The notes: generated from the letters alone by a model not told the origin. A stretch of 25,860 bases of DNA from an uncultured Erysipelotrichaceae bacterium (GCA_902783345.1 CACZQI010000057.1:1-25860); one strand, 5' to 3'. Shown: positions 1 through 8,401, counted from the first letter of the stretch. Numbers and translations are program-made.

Positions 1-297
1 TAAATTTATATCTACTGTTATTGGTGATGTACAATTATTTGTTACTGTAAATATATATGGGCTTCCTTTTAATCCTTCATTATCTGGTATGGCATATGCA
101 TTTGTTAAACTTATTGCATTTGTTGCATTACCATTACTATCTTTATTTTCTAAACTTAAATCTAAACACGTTAATGTATTAATCGTGTTAGGATTAGTTT
201 GTACTTTTGCGCTTCTTATATATGCATAAGTTAATCCGCCTATGGCAACTAAAAAACCTATAATAGATACTATTAAAATTGTTACTTTTTTATTCAT
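1..297 (-). CDS. Partial exported/anchored protein, N-terminal 99 residues
   Basis: The frame opens at an ATG at 297 and runs off the left edge. The ATG is preceded by AGGTGAT, a good ribosome site. The N-terminus is a short Lys patch (MNKK) followed by about 20 hydrophobic residues (roughly 5-26), so it is a signal peptide or membrane anchor. The next part is Asn/Thr-rich, with two cysteines and a stretch resembling NEGLKGSPYIFTVTNN, a beta-rich pattern. The spacing loosely recalls the TasA/camelysin group of small secreted fibre-forming proteins, but this is a weak resemblance and no catalytic motif is visible. Product unknown; export is well supported, family is not. Confidence 0.7.
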   Translation of the reverse strand, partial: MNKKVTILIVSIIGFLVAIGGLTYAYIRSAKVQTNPNTINTLTCLDLSLENKDSNGNATNAISLTNAYAIPDNEGLKGSPYIFTVTNNCTSPITVDINL

Positions 298-302
298 AAA
301 AA

Positions 303-326
303 ATCACCTACTCTAAGGTGATTATA
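303..326 (-). promoter_or_regulatory. -10 box and inverted repeat before the exported-protein gene
   Basis: On the minus strand a perfect TATAAT (326-321) runs directly into the inverted repeat ATCACCT (322-316) / AGGTGAT (309-303), with a 6-base spacer. The right arm is also the Shine-Dalgarno sequence of the gene starting at 297. If transcription starts about 7 bases after TATAAT, the left arm is not transcribed and the repeat would act as a DNA operator. If it starts further upstream, the repeat would form an RNA hairpin hiding the ribosome site. TTGACA at 354-349 is 22 bases from the -10, too far for a normal -35. Confidence 0.45.
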
Positions 327-348
327 TCATTTAATTACCCCCCACAAG

Positions 349-371
349 TGTCAAGCTTGCGTAAAGTTTAC
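349..371. repeat. TGTCAAG-N5-GTAAAGT element
   Basis: The plus strand reads TGTCAAG (349-355), five bases, then GTAAAGT (361-367), the latter part of the near-palindrome GTAAAGTTTAC (361-371). Nearly the same pair, spaced four bases, lies upstream of spo0A at 15896-15913. It may be a shared regulator site or a remnant of a small mobile repeat; function unknown. Confidence 0.35.
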
Positions 372-421
372 ATTTTATATACAGTGCCTATTTAAAACAT
401 TTCTATTTTGATGCAAAATTA

Positions 422-2044
422 TTATACTTTTTCAAGAACGCTCATTATTGGAGGCACCATTTGTTTTTTCCTAGAAATTAATCCTTTAATTAAAATACCT
501 TCTTTAATATCTTTAAGATTAAAACATTCTTTTAAATAATCATTTGCTTTATCGTTATATATTAAATATGAATTATTAGTTAAAATATCAGTTACAAATA
601 AAGTACAAACTTTATAATCATTACTTTTAGCAATATTATTTAATTCTTCAACATATTTATCTAAATCTTTTTCATAGTCTTTAAAATTAGTTGTAAATAC
701 TTGTCCGATAGCAAATTTATTATCATTAATAGTATAACTTTTAAAGTCTTTATAAATTATATCTGTTGTACTCATTCCTTCAATAGATACACCACTACTT
801 AATAATTCTAAGCCATATTTTTTTAAATCTACTTTAGCAGTTTTAGCTAACTTTTTGGCAACTATTCTATCCAACTCAGTAGTAGTAGGACTTGCTAAAA
901 GAAGTGTATCAGATATAATACCACTTAACATAATACCAGCAATATTTTGGGGTATTTTAATATTTTGTTCATCAAAAAGATTATAAATAATTGTATTAAC
1001 AGAGCCTACGGCCATATTACGAAAATTAATTGGTGTAAAAGTATTAATATCACCAATATTATGATGATCTACTATTTCTAAAATTTCAGCTTCATCTAAA
1101 CCATCAACACTTTGTGCTGCTTCATTATGGTCCACTAAAATAACTTTCTTTTTAGTATATTCATGTGTATCTATTACTCTAAGCATTCCTTCACAAATAC
1201 CTTTAGAATTTACTATTGGGTAGTTAGTATGTTTAAGTTTACTAGATGTATCTAAAAAGTCTGTTAAATAATCTTTAGGACTAAATACAACTGCATTATA
1301 ATTTCTTTTAATACTTTTAATTGGATTAGCCATCGTTATAATACGACTAGTTTTAAAAGTATCATATGGCGTGATAATAATACTTACTTTATTTTTTCTT
1401 GCCATTATAAGTTGTTCTTTAGTTGGAGTATGATTAGTTATAATAATTAATAATTTAACTTTTTTCTTAATGGCATAGTTAATAATATGCTCTCTATTAC
1501 CGACTATAAGAATAGAATTTTCATCAATTGGTACAGTTTCTATAAATAAACGATATGGTAAAGTTACCGCCATTATATTACCAGTTATATTTTCACTATA
1601 TTTATAAGTTTTAGTAGCATTTAATGTTTCTTTTAAAGAAGCAAAACTAGTATCTATTTTATTAGAATCATTCATAACAAGTTCACTAGCTATTTCTTTA
1701 AGTGATACATAACCAACAAACTCTTTATTTTCATTAACTAAGGGAATACCTGAAATACTTTTTTCAGTTAAATAATTATAAGTAGCAAATATCGATGTAT
1801 TTTCATCAATATAAAAATCTTTTTTATATTTAATATCTTTAAGTTGTAATTTAACATCATTTAAATATTTAGGTACGGCAATATTAAATTTATTTAAAGC
1901 ATAACTTGTTTCAGCATTAATTTCACTAAGTACACGAGCTTCAACATTTAAACCCATTTGCTTTTTTAAATAAGCAAGACTAATTGCTCCACAAACTGAA
2001 TCAGTATCTGGATTTTTATGACCAAATATAAGTATTTTATTCAT
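422..2044 (-). CDS. ppaC: Manganese-dependent inorganic pyrophosphatase, CBS/DRTGG type
   Basis: Family II cytosolic pyrophosphatase, which hydrolyses pyrophosphate and so pulls biosynthetic reactions forward. The N-terminal DHH domain has GHKNPDTDS with metal ligands H9, D13 and D15. The signature VDHH is at residues 325-328. A first CBS unit (about 66-125), a DRTGG-like segment (about 140-245) and a second CBS unit (about 250-300) are inserted in the DHH domain, and a DHHA2 domain follows, ending near SRKKQMVPP. At 540 residues it has the length of CBS-PPases rather than the ~310-residue simple form. In characterised members the CBS/DRTGG insert binds adenine nucleotides and controls activity; that is family knowledge. 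The start is supported by AGGGGTGAT just upstream. It stands alone, divergent from the VanY-like gene. Confidence 0.95.
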   Translation of the reverse strand: MNKILIFGHKNPDTDSVCGAISLAYLKKQMGLNVEARVLSEINAETSYALNKFNIAVPKYLNDVKLQLKDIKYKKDFYIDENTSIFATYNYLTEKSISGIPLVNENKEFVGYVSLKEIASELVMNDSNKIDTSFASLKETLNATKTYKYSENITGNIMAVTLPYRLFIETVPIDENSILIVGNREHIINYAIKKKVKLLIIITNHTPTKEQLIMARKNKVSIIITPYDTFKTSRIITMANPIKSIKRNYNAVVFSPKDYLTDFLDTSSKLKHTNYPIVNSKGICEGMLRVIDTHEYTKKKVILVDHNEAAQSVDGLDEAEILEIVDHHNIGDINTFTPINFRNMAVGSVNTIIYNLFDEQNIKIPQNIAGIMLSGIISDTLLLASPTTTELDRIVAKKLAKTAKVDLKKYGLELLSSGVSIEGMSTTDIIYKDFKSYTINDNKFAIGQVFTTNFKDYEKDLDKYVEELNNIAKSNDYKVCTLFVTDILTNNSYLIYNDKANDYLKECFNLKDIKEGILIKGLISRKKQMVPPIMSVLEKV

Positions 2045-2070
2045 TTTATCACCCCTTATATTATGAAATA

Positions 2071-2079
2071 ATTATAGCA
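2071..2079 (-). promoter_or_regulatory. Extended -10 promoter for ppaC
   Basis: The minus strand reads TGCTATAAT (2079-2071), an extended -10 box (TG-N-TATAAT), 27 bases before the ppaC ATG. No good -35 is visible. The same TG-N-TATAAT/TATACT form recurs before several genes in this window. Confidence 0.6.
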
Positions 2080-2150
2080 AAATTTTCTTAAGATTAAAAG
2101 CACTAGTTTTAAGAAATATTTTTTGATATTATTATACTAGAGGTGGATTT

Positions 2151-3095
2151 ATGACGAAGTTAAAACTTAAAAAAAGTACTAAAAGATTTTTAATTATATT
2201 TATACTTGCCGTTATTTTACTTATCGTTGGTATTAAACTTATAAAAACTTATAAATACCATCAAACATATGAATATAGATTTCTACAAATTAACTATAAT
2301 TTAGATGAAATTAATATATTAACAACTAAACTTGATAATAAATATTTAGATGATTTATTAACAAAAGAATATAATGGTAGTATTCCAAAGTTATTAGTTG
2401 AAAAATATTTTATGCTTAAAAATATGGAACGTTATTTAAGTTTTATAGAGAAAAATCCAGATCTTCCATTTAGTGATATAATCTCTTTAGTTAATGTTAA
2501 CCGTGATCGTGATTTTTATGAAAATATAGAAGAAACTGATACATCTAAAGGAAAAGAAATGTTAGTTAATAAATATCATGCTTTATCTAAAGATTATGAA
2601 GCAAGCGATATTGTTAAGGTTAGTTCAACTTATGCTTATGCTGGTATGAATTTAAATAAGGAAGCGTATGATGCATTTAAGCATTTAGCCGATGATGCTA
2701 AAAAAGAAGGATATACAATTGTAATATTATCATCATACCGAACCTTTGATTATCAAGATAAATTATGGAAAGAAAGAAAAGATTTAAAAGGCATTGAAAA
2801 AGCAGATGCTTATGCAGCAAGAGCAGGTTCAAGTGAACATGAAACAGGATATGCCATTGATGTTGCCGATTATAATCATCCGCAAAATTTTGGTGAACAA
2901 GAATCTTTTACTTGGATGGTTAATAATTCTTATAAATATGGTTATATTTTAAGATACCCTGAAGGTAAAGAAAACATTACTGGGTATGATTATGAAGCCT
3001 GGCATTATAGATATTTAGGAGTTGAACTTGCTACTAAAGTTTATAATGAAGGTATTACTTTTGATGAATATTATGAATTTTATTTAAATAATTAA
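2151..3095 (+). CDS. Membrane-anchored VanY-like D,D/L,D-carboxypeptidase (M15B)
   Basis: Predicted peptidoglycan carboxypeptidase acting outside the membrane on stem peptides. A Lys-rich start and one membrane segment (about 13-30) give an N-in, C-out topology. A linker of about 150 residues, probably helical, precedes the M15 domain (about 160-314). Zn-site motifs are complete: SEHETGYAID (S228, H230, D237) and EAWHYRY (E282, H285). At 314 residues it is longer than a bare VanY domain because of the linker. AGAGGTGG sits a few bases before the ATG. It is followed by its own terminator. A resistance role is not implied: no vanA/B-type ligase or VanH is nearby, so housekeeping wall trimming is more likely. 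Whether it cuts D,D or L,D bonds cannot be read from sequence. Confidence 0.88.
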   Translation: MTKLKLKKSTKRFLIIFILAVILLIVGIKLIKTYKYHQTYEYRFLQINYNLDEINILTTKLDNKYLDDLLTKEYNGSIPKLLVEKYFMLKNMERYLSFIEKNPDLPFSDIISLVNVNRDRDFYENIEETDTSKGKEMLVNKYHALSKDYEASDIVKVSSTYAYAGMNLNKEAYDAFKHLADDAKKEGYTIVILSSYRTFDYQDKLWKERKDLKGIEKADAYAARAGSSEHETGYAIDVADYNHPQNFGEQESFTWMVNNSYKYGYILRYPEGKENITGYDYEAWHYRYLGVELATKVYNEGITFDEYYEFYLNN

Positions 3096-3119
3096 GGACT
3101 ATATAGTTCTTTTTTATTT
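3094..3119 (+). terminator. Intrinsic terminator after the VanY-like gene
   Basis: AAGGACT (3094-3100), ATAT loop, AGTTCTT (3105-3111) forms a 7-bp stem with one G-U pair, running into a T-rich tract. It overlaps the stop codon. Confidence 0.75.
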
Positions 3120-3124
3120 TTTTA

Positions 3125-3133
3125 TGTTATACT
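3125..3133 (+). promoter_or_regulatory. Extended -10 promoter for the tandem HExxH gene
   Basis: TGTTATACT (3125-3133) is an extended -10 box, 21 bases before the ATG at 3155. The ribosome site AGAGG is at about 3144-3148. No convincing -35. Confidence 0.6.
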
Positions 3134-3154
3134 AATACCTTAAAGAGGAATAAT

Positions 3155-5242
3155 ATGGAAACAAAAGATAATAACAAAATAATTAATGAACTTAAAGTAA
3201 ACCTTTTTTTAAAATATTTTTATGATGCCGTATATGAAAAAGAAGATTTGTTATTAGATAATTTAGGTTGTTTTTATAATTTAATTGTTTTTTTACTAGA
3301 TTATTTAAAAGATTATGAAAATTTTTTTAGTCAAGATATTGATTTTTATAAAATATCAAGATTTAATTTAAGTGAAAAAGTAACTATTATTAATGATTTT
3401 TATAAAAAAATTGGGCTTAATTTAAATATAAATGAACTTATCAATAATGGAATATTTAATCCATATATTGTAGGAAATAGTGATGATGAAAGCTTTGATA
3501 ATGATCCATTTTTATCTGGATATATGAAATATATTAATGATAAGCCTACTATTGATGTTTATGATACTGGCCTTATTACTGATGCTGCTATTTGGGTTCA
3601 TGAATTATCACATTTTTTAGATGTTATTAAAGTAAATGAGGTAATAAAGCCCAAAAATATTTTAACCGAAAGTATGGCTTATGCTTATGAATTATTATTT
3701 TTAGATTATATTGATTCTTTAGGCTATAGTTATGAAGCAAGTGTTTTTAAAAAGCATGAATTAAACTCTTTATATAATACTTTAACTCATGCATATGCTT
3801 TAATTAAACCTTATATTTTATTTAATGAATTCGGTGAAGTATCTAAAGAAAACTACTTAACTTATTTTGGTTATGATGATGATTATGATGATATTTTAGC
3901 CTATTTTGCTTCCCATGTTATAGATAATAAAGAATATGACTCTCTTTATGAAGAAATCTATTATTCTATTGCAGCATCTTTATCTACTTATATGTATGTA
4001 GAGTATACTAAAGATAATAATTTTTCGCAAAACATTATTAATATGCAAAAGGAATTATTAAATGATAGTTCTATGGAAAAATGTTTAAAACATATTAATT
4101 TAACTACTTTTGATGATGAATTTTATGAAAAAATTAAGGCTAGTTTAGATGATTTTATATTTGAATTAGAAAATGGTTCTGATAAAATAATTGCTAGTAC
4201 TGCTCTAACTAATGATTATTTTGGTGAACTAGTAACATTATATTATAAAGATAAAAATATGGCTTTTGATAAAGTAAACGAAATATTTTCATTAATTACC
4301 TTTTTAAAAAATCACATATGTAAATATATTGAAGATAATATTCCCGTTTTTGAATATGAAAAATTTAGTAAAGCTAATATTGAAGAAAAAATTGAATTAA
4401 TTAATGATTTCTATAAGTATTTAGGCTCTTCTTTTAGATTAAATCAAGAAATACTTTCTAATAATTTTAATATTGAAGATGCTTGTACTGAAAAATATTT
4501 AAATGATAAAGACACTTCTACTTTAATAAATAAAATTGGTTCAGGCACATCTTATTTTGATGAACAAATACAAGTTGATGTTTATGATAGTGGTCTTTTA
4601 TATGATTCAATTACTTGGATTCATGAACTTAAACATTTACAAAATCAACCACTTGGTAATAGATCCCAAATAAGTTTTGTTTTAACTGAAGGATTATCTT
4701 TTACAGAAGAATTAATTTATACTGACTTTTTAGAAAAACTTGGCTATAACTATGAAGCATATATCTCTAAATATGATACTTTTTCTAATTTTAGTGTTTT
4801 CTTAGAAGATGCTTATCCAATGATAAAAATGTTATCAGTTTATGTTAATTATGGAGAGATAAGCAAGCAAAATTATGAAAAAGCCTATCCTACTGATGAA
4901 TATGAAAATGATATTGATGAAGTATTAACGCTTCTTACTGAAGATGCTGAAGATTTCTTTAATTTAATTAGATATCCAGTTGCTTCTGCATTATCAATTT
5001 ATATGTATGAAGAATATAAAAAAGATAAAAGTTTTATTGTAAAAATTAATGAATTTGAAAAAGCAATTAATACTGCTAATAGTATTAATGATTGCCTTAA
5101 TATTATTAGTTTATCTGGTTTAAATAAAGAAAGTTTAAATAAAATTGAATCATCTTTAAATACATTTAAAAAAGAATTAAATAACATTATTCAAAGTAAC
5201 ACTATAAATCTTTTTAATATTGAAAAAAATAAAGTTATTTAG
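3155..5242 (+). CDS. Tandem-duplicated HExxH (gluzincin-like) metallopeptidase, uncharacterised
   Basis: The 695-residue product consists of two homologous units, about 8-340 and 350-685. Both share, in the same order, INDFYK, DVYD-x-GL, W-x-HEL-x-H, LTE followed by E-L and D, LGY-x-YEA, GE-[VI]-SK-x-NY and S-x-YMY-x-EY-x-KD. The zinc motifs are H149-E150-x-x-H153 with candidate third ligand E172, and H490-E491-x-x-H494 with E512; the two sites are 341 residues apart. HExxH plus a downstream Glu is the gluzincin arrangement, and the helical tail weakly recalls M3 oligoendopeptidases, but I do not recognise the family. No signal peptide or membrane segment is seen, so a cytoplasmic place is inferred. 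AGAGG precedes the ATG. Its neighbours are wall-modifying genes, each with a separate promoter. Both active sites look intact. Substrate unknown. Confidence 0.8.
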   Translation: METKDNNKIINELKVNLFLKYFYDAVYEKEDLLLDNLGCFYNLIVFLLDYLKDYENFFSQDIDFYKISRFNLSEKVTIINDFYKKIGLNLNINELINNGIFNPYIVGNSDDESFDNDPFLSGYMKYINDKPTIDVYDTGLITDAAIWVHELSHFLDVIKVNEVIKPKNILTESMAYAYELLFLDYIDSLGYSYEASVFKKHELNSLYNTLTHAYALIKPYILFNEFGEVSKENYLTYFGYDDDYDDILAYFASHVIDNKEYDSLYEEIYYSIAASLSTYMYVEYTKDNNFSQNIINMQKELLNDSSMEKCLKHINLTTFDDEFYEKIKASLDDFIFELENGSDKIIASTALTNDYFGELVTLYYKDKNMAFDKVNEIFSLITFLKNHICKYIEDNIPVFEYEKFSKANIEEKIELINDFYKYLGSSFRLNQEILSNNFNIEDACTEKYLNDKDTSTLINKIGSGTSYFDEQIQVDVYDSGLLYDSITWIHELKHLQNQPLGNRSQISFVLTEGLSFTEELIYTDFLEKLGYNYEAYISKYDTFSNFSVFLEDAYPMIKMLSVYVNYGEISKQNYEKAYPTDEYENDIDEVLTLLTEDAEDFFNLIRYPVASALSIYMYEEYKKDKSFIVKINEFEKAINTANSINDCLNIISLSGLNKESLNKIESSLNTFKKELNNIIQSNTINLFNIEKNKVI

Positions 5243-5265
5243 CCCTGTAAATTTATATAAAAACT

Positions 5266-5274
5266 TGCTATAAT
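5266..5274 (+). promoter_or_regulatory. Extended -10 promoter for the polysaccharide deacetylase
   Basis: TGCTATAAT (5266-5274) is an extended -10 box, 25 bases before the GTG start at 5300. No clear -35. Confidence 0.6.
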
Positions 5275-5299
5275 AATTTTAGAATTATAGAGGTTAGTA

Positions 5300-6697
5300 G
5301 TGAAAAAGGTAGTATTAATAATTATTATTGTTATAACGACATTATTAGGTATTTTAGCATACCTACTAGTTTTTAATGACCATATAGAATTAATGCTTAA
5401 AGGAGCAAACAATATTAAAATTACCGTTAATACTAGTTTTAATGATGAAGGAATAATTGTAAAAAATAATGATAAAGTTGTACCTAATGATAAATATGCT
5501 TTAAATGTTAAAAACACTTTAGATATTCACACTTTAGGTAAATATCAAATAGATTATGAAGTTAAATATAAGGGTAAAGAATATCATATTTTAAGATATT
5601 TGGAAGTAATTGATGATATTCCACCAGTTATAACTACTAATTTAGAAGAAGTTACTAAAGATTATTGCACGAAAAAAATATCATCTGATTTAACTTATAC
5701 AGCTACTGATAATTATGATGGCGATATTACAGATAATATTGAAAAAACAGAAGAAGAAAATGCTATAGTATTAAAGGTAAAGGATTCTTCTAATAATGAA
5801 ACTACTAAAAATATAACAATTAAGTTTAAAGATAAACCTAGTAATAAATTTACTTTAAATGGTAATAGCAAAGTTTATGTTCCTTTAAATAGTGAATATA
5901 AAGAAAAAGGTACTAAGTATACTGATGGATGCGGAGAAAAAATAGATGCTAAAGTTAAGATTACTGGCGAAGTTAATACGGAAGAAGTTGGTACTTATAA
6001 ACTTACTTATGAAGTAAATAATGAAAAATCCTTAACTAGAAGTGTCATTGTTTATGATCCAGCAACATCTAGTGCAACTAGTAGTAATAAAATTATTTAT
6101 TTAACTTTTGATGATGGGCCTGGTTATTATACTAATAAAATTTTAAATATTTTAGATAAATATAATGTTAAAGCAACCTTTTTTGTAACTCATCAGTTCC
6201 CTTCTTATGAATCACTTATAAAAACTGAATATGAAAGTGGTCATAAAATAGCGGTTCATACTTATACTCATAATTATAAAAAGATATATGCAAGTGTTGA
6301 AGCATATTTAGATGATTTTAATAAAATGAATGAAATAGTTAAAAAATATACTGGTTCATATACTAATTTATTTAGATTTCCAGGTGGCTCATCTAATGCA
6401 GTAAGTCATGTAAGTATGTGTGAACTTGCTAAAAAAATGGAAGCTGATGGCTATGTTTATTTTGACTGGAATGTATCAAGTGGTGATGCATCAGCAAGTC
6501 CAACTACAACTAAGGTATATAATAACGTAGTTAATGGTGTTAAAAAATGTGATAAATGTGTAGTATTAATGCATGATTATAAAAGTGTTACAGCTAATGC
6601 TTTAGATGATATGTTAAATACTTTAACTCAAAGAGGTTATACTTTTAAAACTTTAGATGAAAATAGTATTAATGCTCATCATACTTGTCATAAATAA
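5300..6697 (+). CDS. Membrane-anchored polysaccharide deacetylase (NodB domain) with Ig-like repeats
   Basis: Predicted cell-surface metal-dependent deacetylase of peptidoglycan or another N-acetylated glycan. It starts at GTG 5300 with TAGAGGTT just upstream. Residues about 3-25 form a membrane anchor. Three beta-sandwich modules follow (about 30-105, 106-180, 181-255); the middle one has the TDNYDGDIT pattern of DUF5011-type Ig-like domains. The NodB domain (about 263-455) has all main motifs: TFDDGP (269-274; D271 is the usual base, D272 the metal ligand), HTYTH (H320 and H324 metal ligands), RFPGG (from R359), DWNVSSGD and VLMHD. It is therefore probably active. The family includes PgdA-type enzymes that lower lysozyme sensitivity, but the substrate here is unproven. 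The Ig-like stalk would hold the catalytic head within or beyond the wall. Confidence 0.92.
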   Translation: MKKVVLIIIIVITTLLGILAYLLVFNDHIELMLKGANNIKITVNTSFNDEGIIVKNNDKVVPNDKYALNVKNTLDIHTLGKYQIDYEVKYKGKEYHILRYLEVIDDIPPVITTNLEEVTKDYCTKKISSDLTYTATDNYDGDITDNIEKTEEENAIVLKVKDSSNNETTKNITIKFKDKPSNKFTLNGNSKVYVPLNSEYKEKGTKYTDGCGEKIDAKVKITGEVNTEEVGTYKLTYEVNNEKSLTRSVIVYDPATSSATSSNKIIYLTFDDGPGYYTNKILNILDKYNVKATFFVTHQFPSYESLIKTEYESGHKIAVHTYTHNYKKIYASVEAYLDDFNKMNEIVKKYTGSYTNLFRFPGGSSNAVSHVSMCELAKKMEADGYVYFDWNVSSGDASASPTTTKVYNNVVNGVKKCDKCVVLMHDYKSVTANALDDMLNTLTQRGYTFKTLDENSINAHHTCHK

Positions 6698-6726
6698 AAG
6701 GCTCTAGAATTAATCTATAGCCTTTT
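6696..6726. terminator. Bidirectional terminator between convergent genes
   Basis: AAAAGGCT-C-TAGA (6696-6708), ATTAA loop, TCTA-T-AGCCTTTT (6714-6726): a 12-bp stem with one mismatch, A-tract on the left and T-tract on the right. It can serve the deacetylase gene (plus) and the membrane-protein gene (minus), which both end here. Confidence 0.85.
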
Positions 6727-8317
6727 TTAATTTAACTAATTTTACTAAAGAAATAATAAAGATAATATCCCCTACAAACATTGGTATATGACTAGGCATT
6801 AAATATCTATCAATAAAACCACTAAACATTATATAAGAAATAATACAACCAAAAGACATACCATATAAAAGTAAAGTCATCTCAAAATTACTGCGAAGTT
6901 TTTCATATTTAGGATACTTTTTTCCTTTAATAATAATATAAATAGTTATAATAAAAGTTATTAGAAATAAAATTGGCACTATCATTTGATTAGCACAAGT
7001 AATTATTCTTATTATTTCCTCATATCCAAATGCCGCTTTATCTAATAAATTTGGTTTATGATATTCTTCTAAGTCTTCAACTCCAAAGTTATAACCTGGC
7101 GCAATATCTGGTGTATTTATTCCATCTAAACGATAATATTGAACAGCAAATGCTCGATTTTCAAAAGCCCAATAACCTTCTGTCCAAATAGTTTTATACA
7201 TGCCATCATAATAACTACTAATTAAAACGCTTGGTTTAGTAAAAAATATTCTAAAATATAATGGTAACTGTTCTTTAATACTGTAATTATTTTTCGTAAA
7301 TAAAACATATTTATTTTTTGGATTATTTATATTTTCATATATTGTAAAATTTTTATAAACAGATTTATTATTTAATACTTTAATTATTTCTTGTTTTTCT
7401 TTTTCATTAGTTATTTCTATTTCATCAGGACTTGTATAATCAGTAGATATTACTTTAACAGTTCTAATAAATTTTCCATCACTATAAATTAAATTATTTG
7501 CATCCCCTATTTCTCTTAATTTAGTTAAGCCCCCTATTAATTGTTTATTAGTATAATTTTCTACTGCTTTAGTTCCAATATTATCCATACCTTTACCATT
7601 AGTATAATTATTCCATACTTTTATTGAGCCAATAAGTAATGTAGCGCATAAAGCACATGTTCCTATGCGATATAAGATATTTTTAATATCAAATTTTCTT
7701 AAAAATGATAATAAAACACCTAAAGCTAGTTCAATTGCCATCATACCTATAAATGATTGCTTAGTATGATATAAAAAGACTACTGTAAAACTAATTAATA
7801 AAGCATAAATAATTGATATTTTTATATCTTTTCGAACATCTATTTTCAAATAATTAAACATTAAATAAACAAACGCTATATTTAAAGTCATCGCTACAAA
7901 TTCAGTTAATACTAAATGATAATAGACAAAGATAATTGGATTTAATACTATTAAAAATATCGTAAAAAATAAATAAATGATTTTTATTTTATCATTTTTA
8001 TAAAGATTTATCTTTTTACCAATTAAATAAATTATATAAAGCATTCCTACATAAAAAATAAACATTAAAAGCAAAATTAAATATTTATTTTGATAACCAA
8101 AAGGCTCAAATAATCGTAGTAAAAATGGAAATGATATTCCTCTTACTGGTAACCATACTTCTTTAAAACTAGCTGTACCTAATATTAAACTCATACCAAT
8201 ATAAACTGTTGAATCCCAAGAAAACCATAATGGATGACTAAAAAAATTTATAATAAATATTAAACATAACCCTATATATATTAATTTTTTCTTATTTTCT
8301 TTTATTTTTTCAATCAT
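6710..8317 (-). CDS. Large polytopic membrane protein, possible GT-C glycosyltransferase
   Basis: About 535 residues with roughly ten to eleven hydrophobic segments. Several lie between residue 5 and 220, then comes a long, probably extracytoplasmic region (about 225-425), then two or three more near the C-terminus. The first outer loop carries WFSWDSTVY, with an Asp where GT-C enzymes (PMT/ArnT type, lipid-linked sugar donors) usually have a catalytic acidic residue. The overall layout fits GT-C, but no diagnostic motif is certain. I chose the ATG at 8317 over an in-frame GTG at 8326, because the AGTGAT upstream of 8317 is the only ribosome-site-like sequence. It is monocistronic, convergent with the deacetylase and divergent from uvrB. 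A role in wall-glycan or surface-protein glycosylation is inference. Confidence 0.6.
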   Translation of the reverse strand: MIEKIKENKKKLIYIGLCLIFIINFFSHPLWFSWDSTVYIGMSLILGTASFKEVWLPVRGISFPFLLRLFEPFGYQNKYLILLLMFIFYVGMLYIIYLIGKKINLYKNDKIKIIYLFFTIFLIVLNPIIFVYYHLVLTEFVAMTLNIAFVYLMFNYLKIDVRKDIKISIIYALLISFTVVFLYHTKQSFIGMMAIELALGVLLSFLRKFDIKNILYRIGTCALCATLLIGSIKVWNNYTNGKGMDNIGTKAVENYTNKQLIGGLTKLREIGDANNLIYSDGKFIRTVKVISTDYTSPDEIEITNEKEKQEIIKVLNNKSVYKNFTIYENINNPKNKYVLFTKNNYSIKEQLPLYFRIFFTKPSVLISSYYDGMYKTIWTEGYWAFENRAFAVQYYRLDGINTPDIAPGYNFGVEDLEEYHKPNLLDKAAFGYEEIIRIITCANQMIVPILFLITFIITIYIIIKGKKYPKYEKLRSNFEMTLLLYGMSFGCIISYIMFSGFIDRYLMPSHIPMFVGDIIFIISLVKLVKLKKAID

Positions 8318-8392
8318 AATTATCACTAAATTAATTGTAATAAATTATTAAATTAAAAGCAACTTTTGGTAGTATTTTATTTGAAATTTATT

Positions 8393-8401
8393 TGTTATAA
8401 T
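8393..8401 (+). promoter_or_regulatory. Extended -10 promoter for uvrB
   Basis: TGTTATAAT (8393-8401) is a perfect extended -10 box with a leader of about 55 bases before the ATG at 8464. The strong ribosome site AGAAAGGAG is at about 8450-8458. I see no LexA-type palindrome (CGAAC-N4-GTTCG) in the leader. Confidence 0.6.

Noticed and set aside
405..419. ATTTTG-ATG-CAAAAT palindrome as ppaC terminator
   Set aside because: The stem is AT-only, short, and has no following T-run on the minus strand.
2133..2138. TATACT as promoter of the first VanY-like gene
   Set aside because: It is immediately beside the ribosome site, so a transcript started there would lack a usable leader; the true promoter is not identified.
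2151..3095. Vancomycin-resistance determinant
   Set aside because: Only VanY-like peptidases are present; no VanH, D-Ala-D-Lac/Ser ligase or VanRS pair is in the window, and such peptidases are common wall enzymes.
4999..5517. Two minus-strand frames opposite the end of the HExxH gene and the start of the deacetylase gene
   Set aside because: Both are mirror images of supported coding sequence; composition is low-complexity Leu/Ile/Ser.
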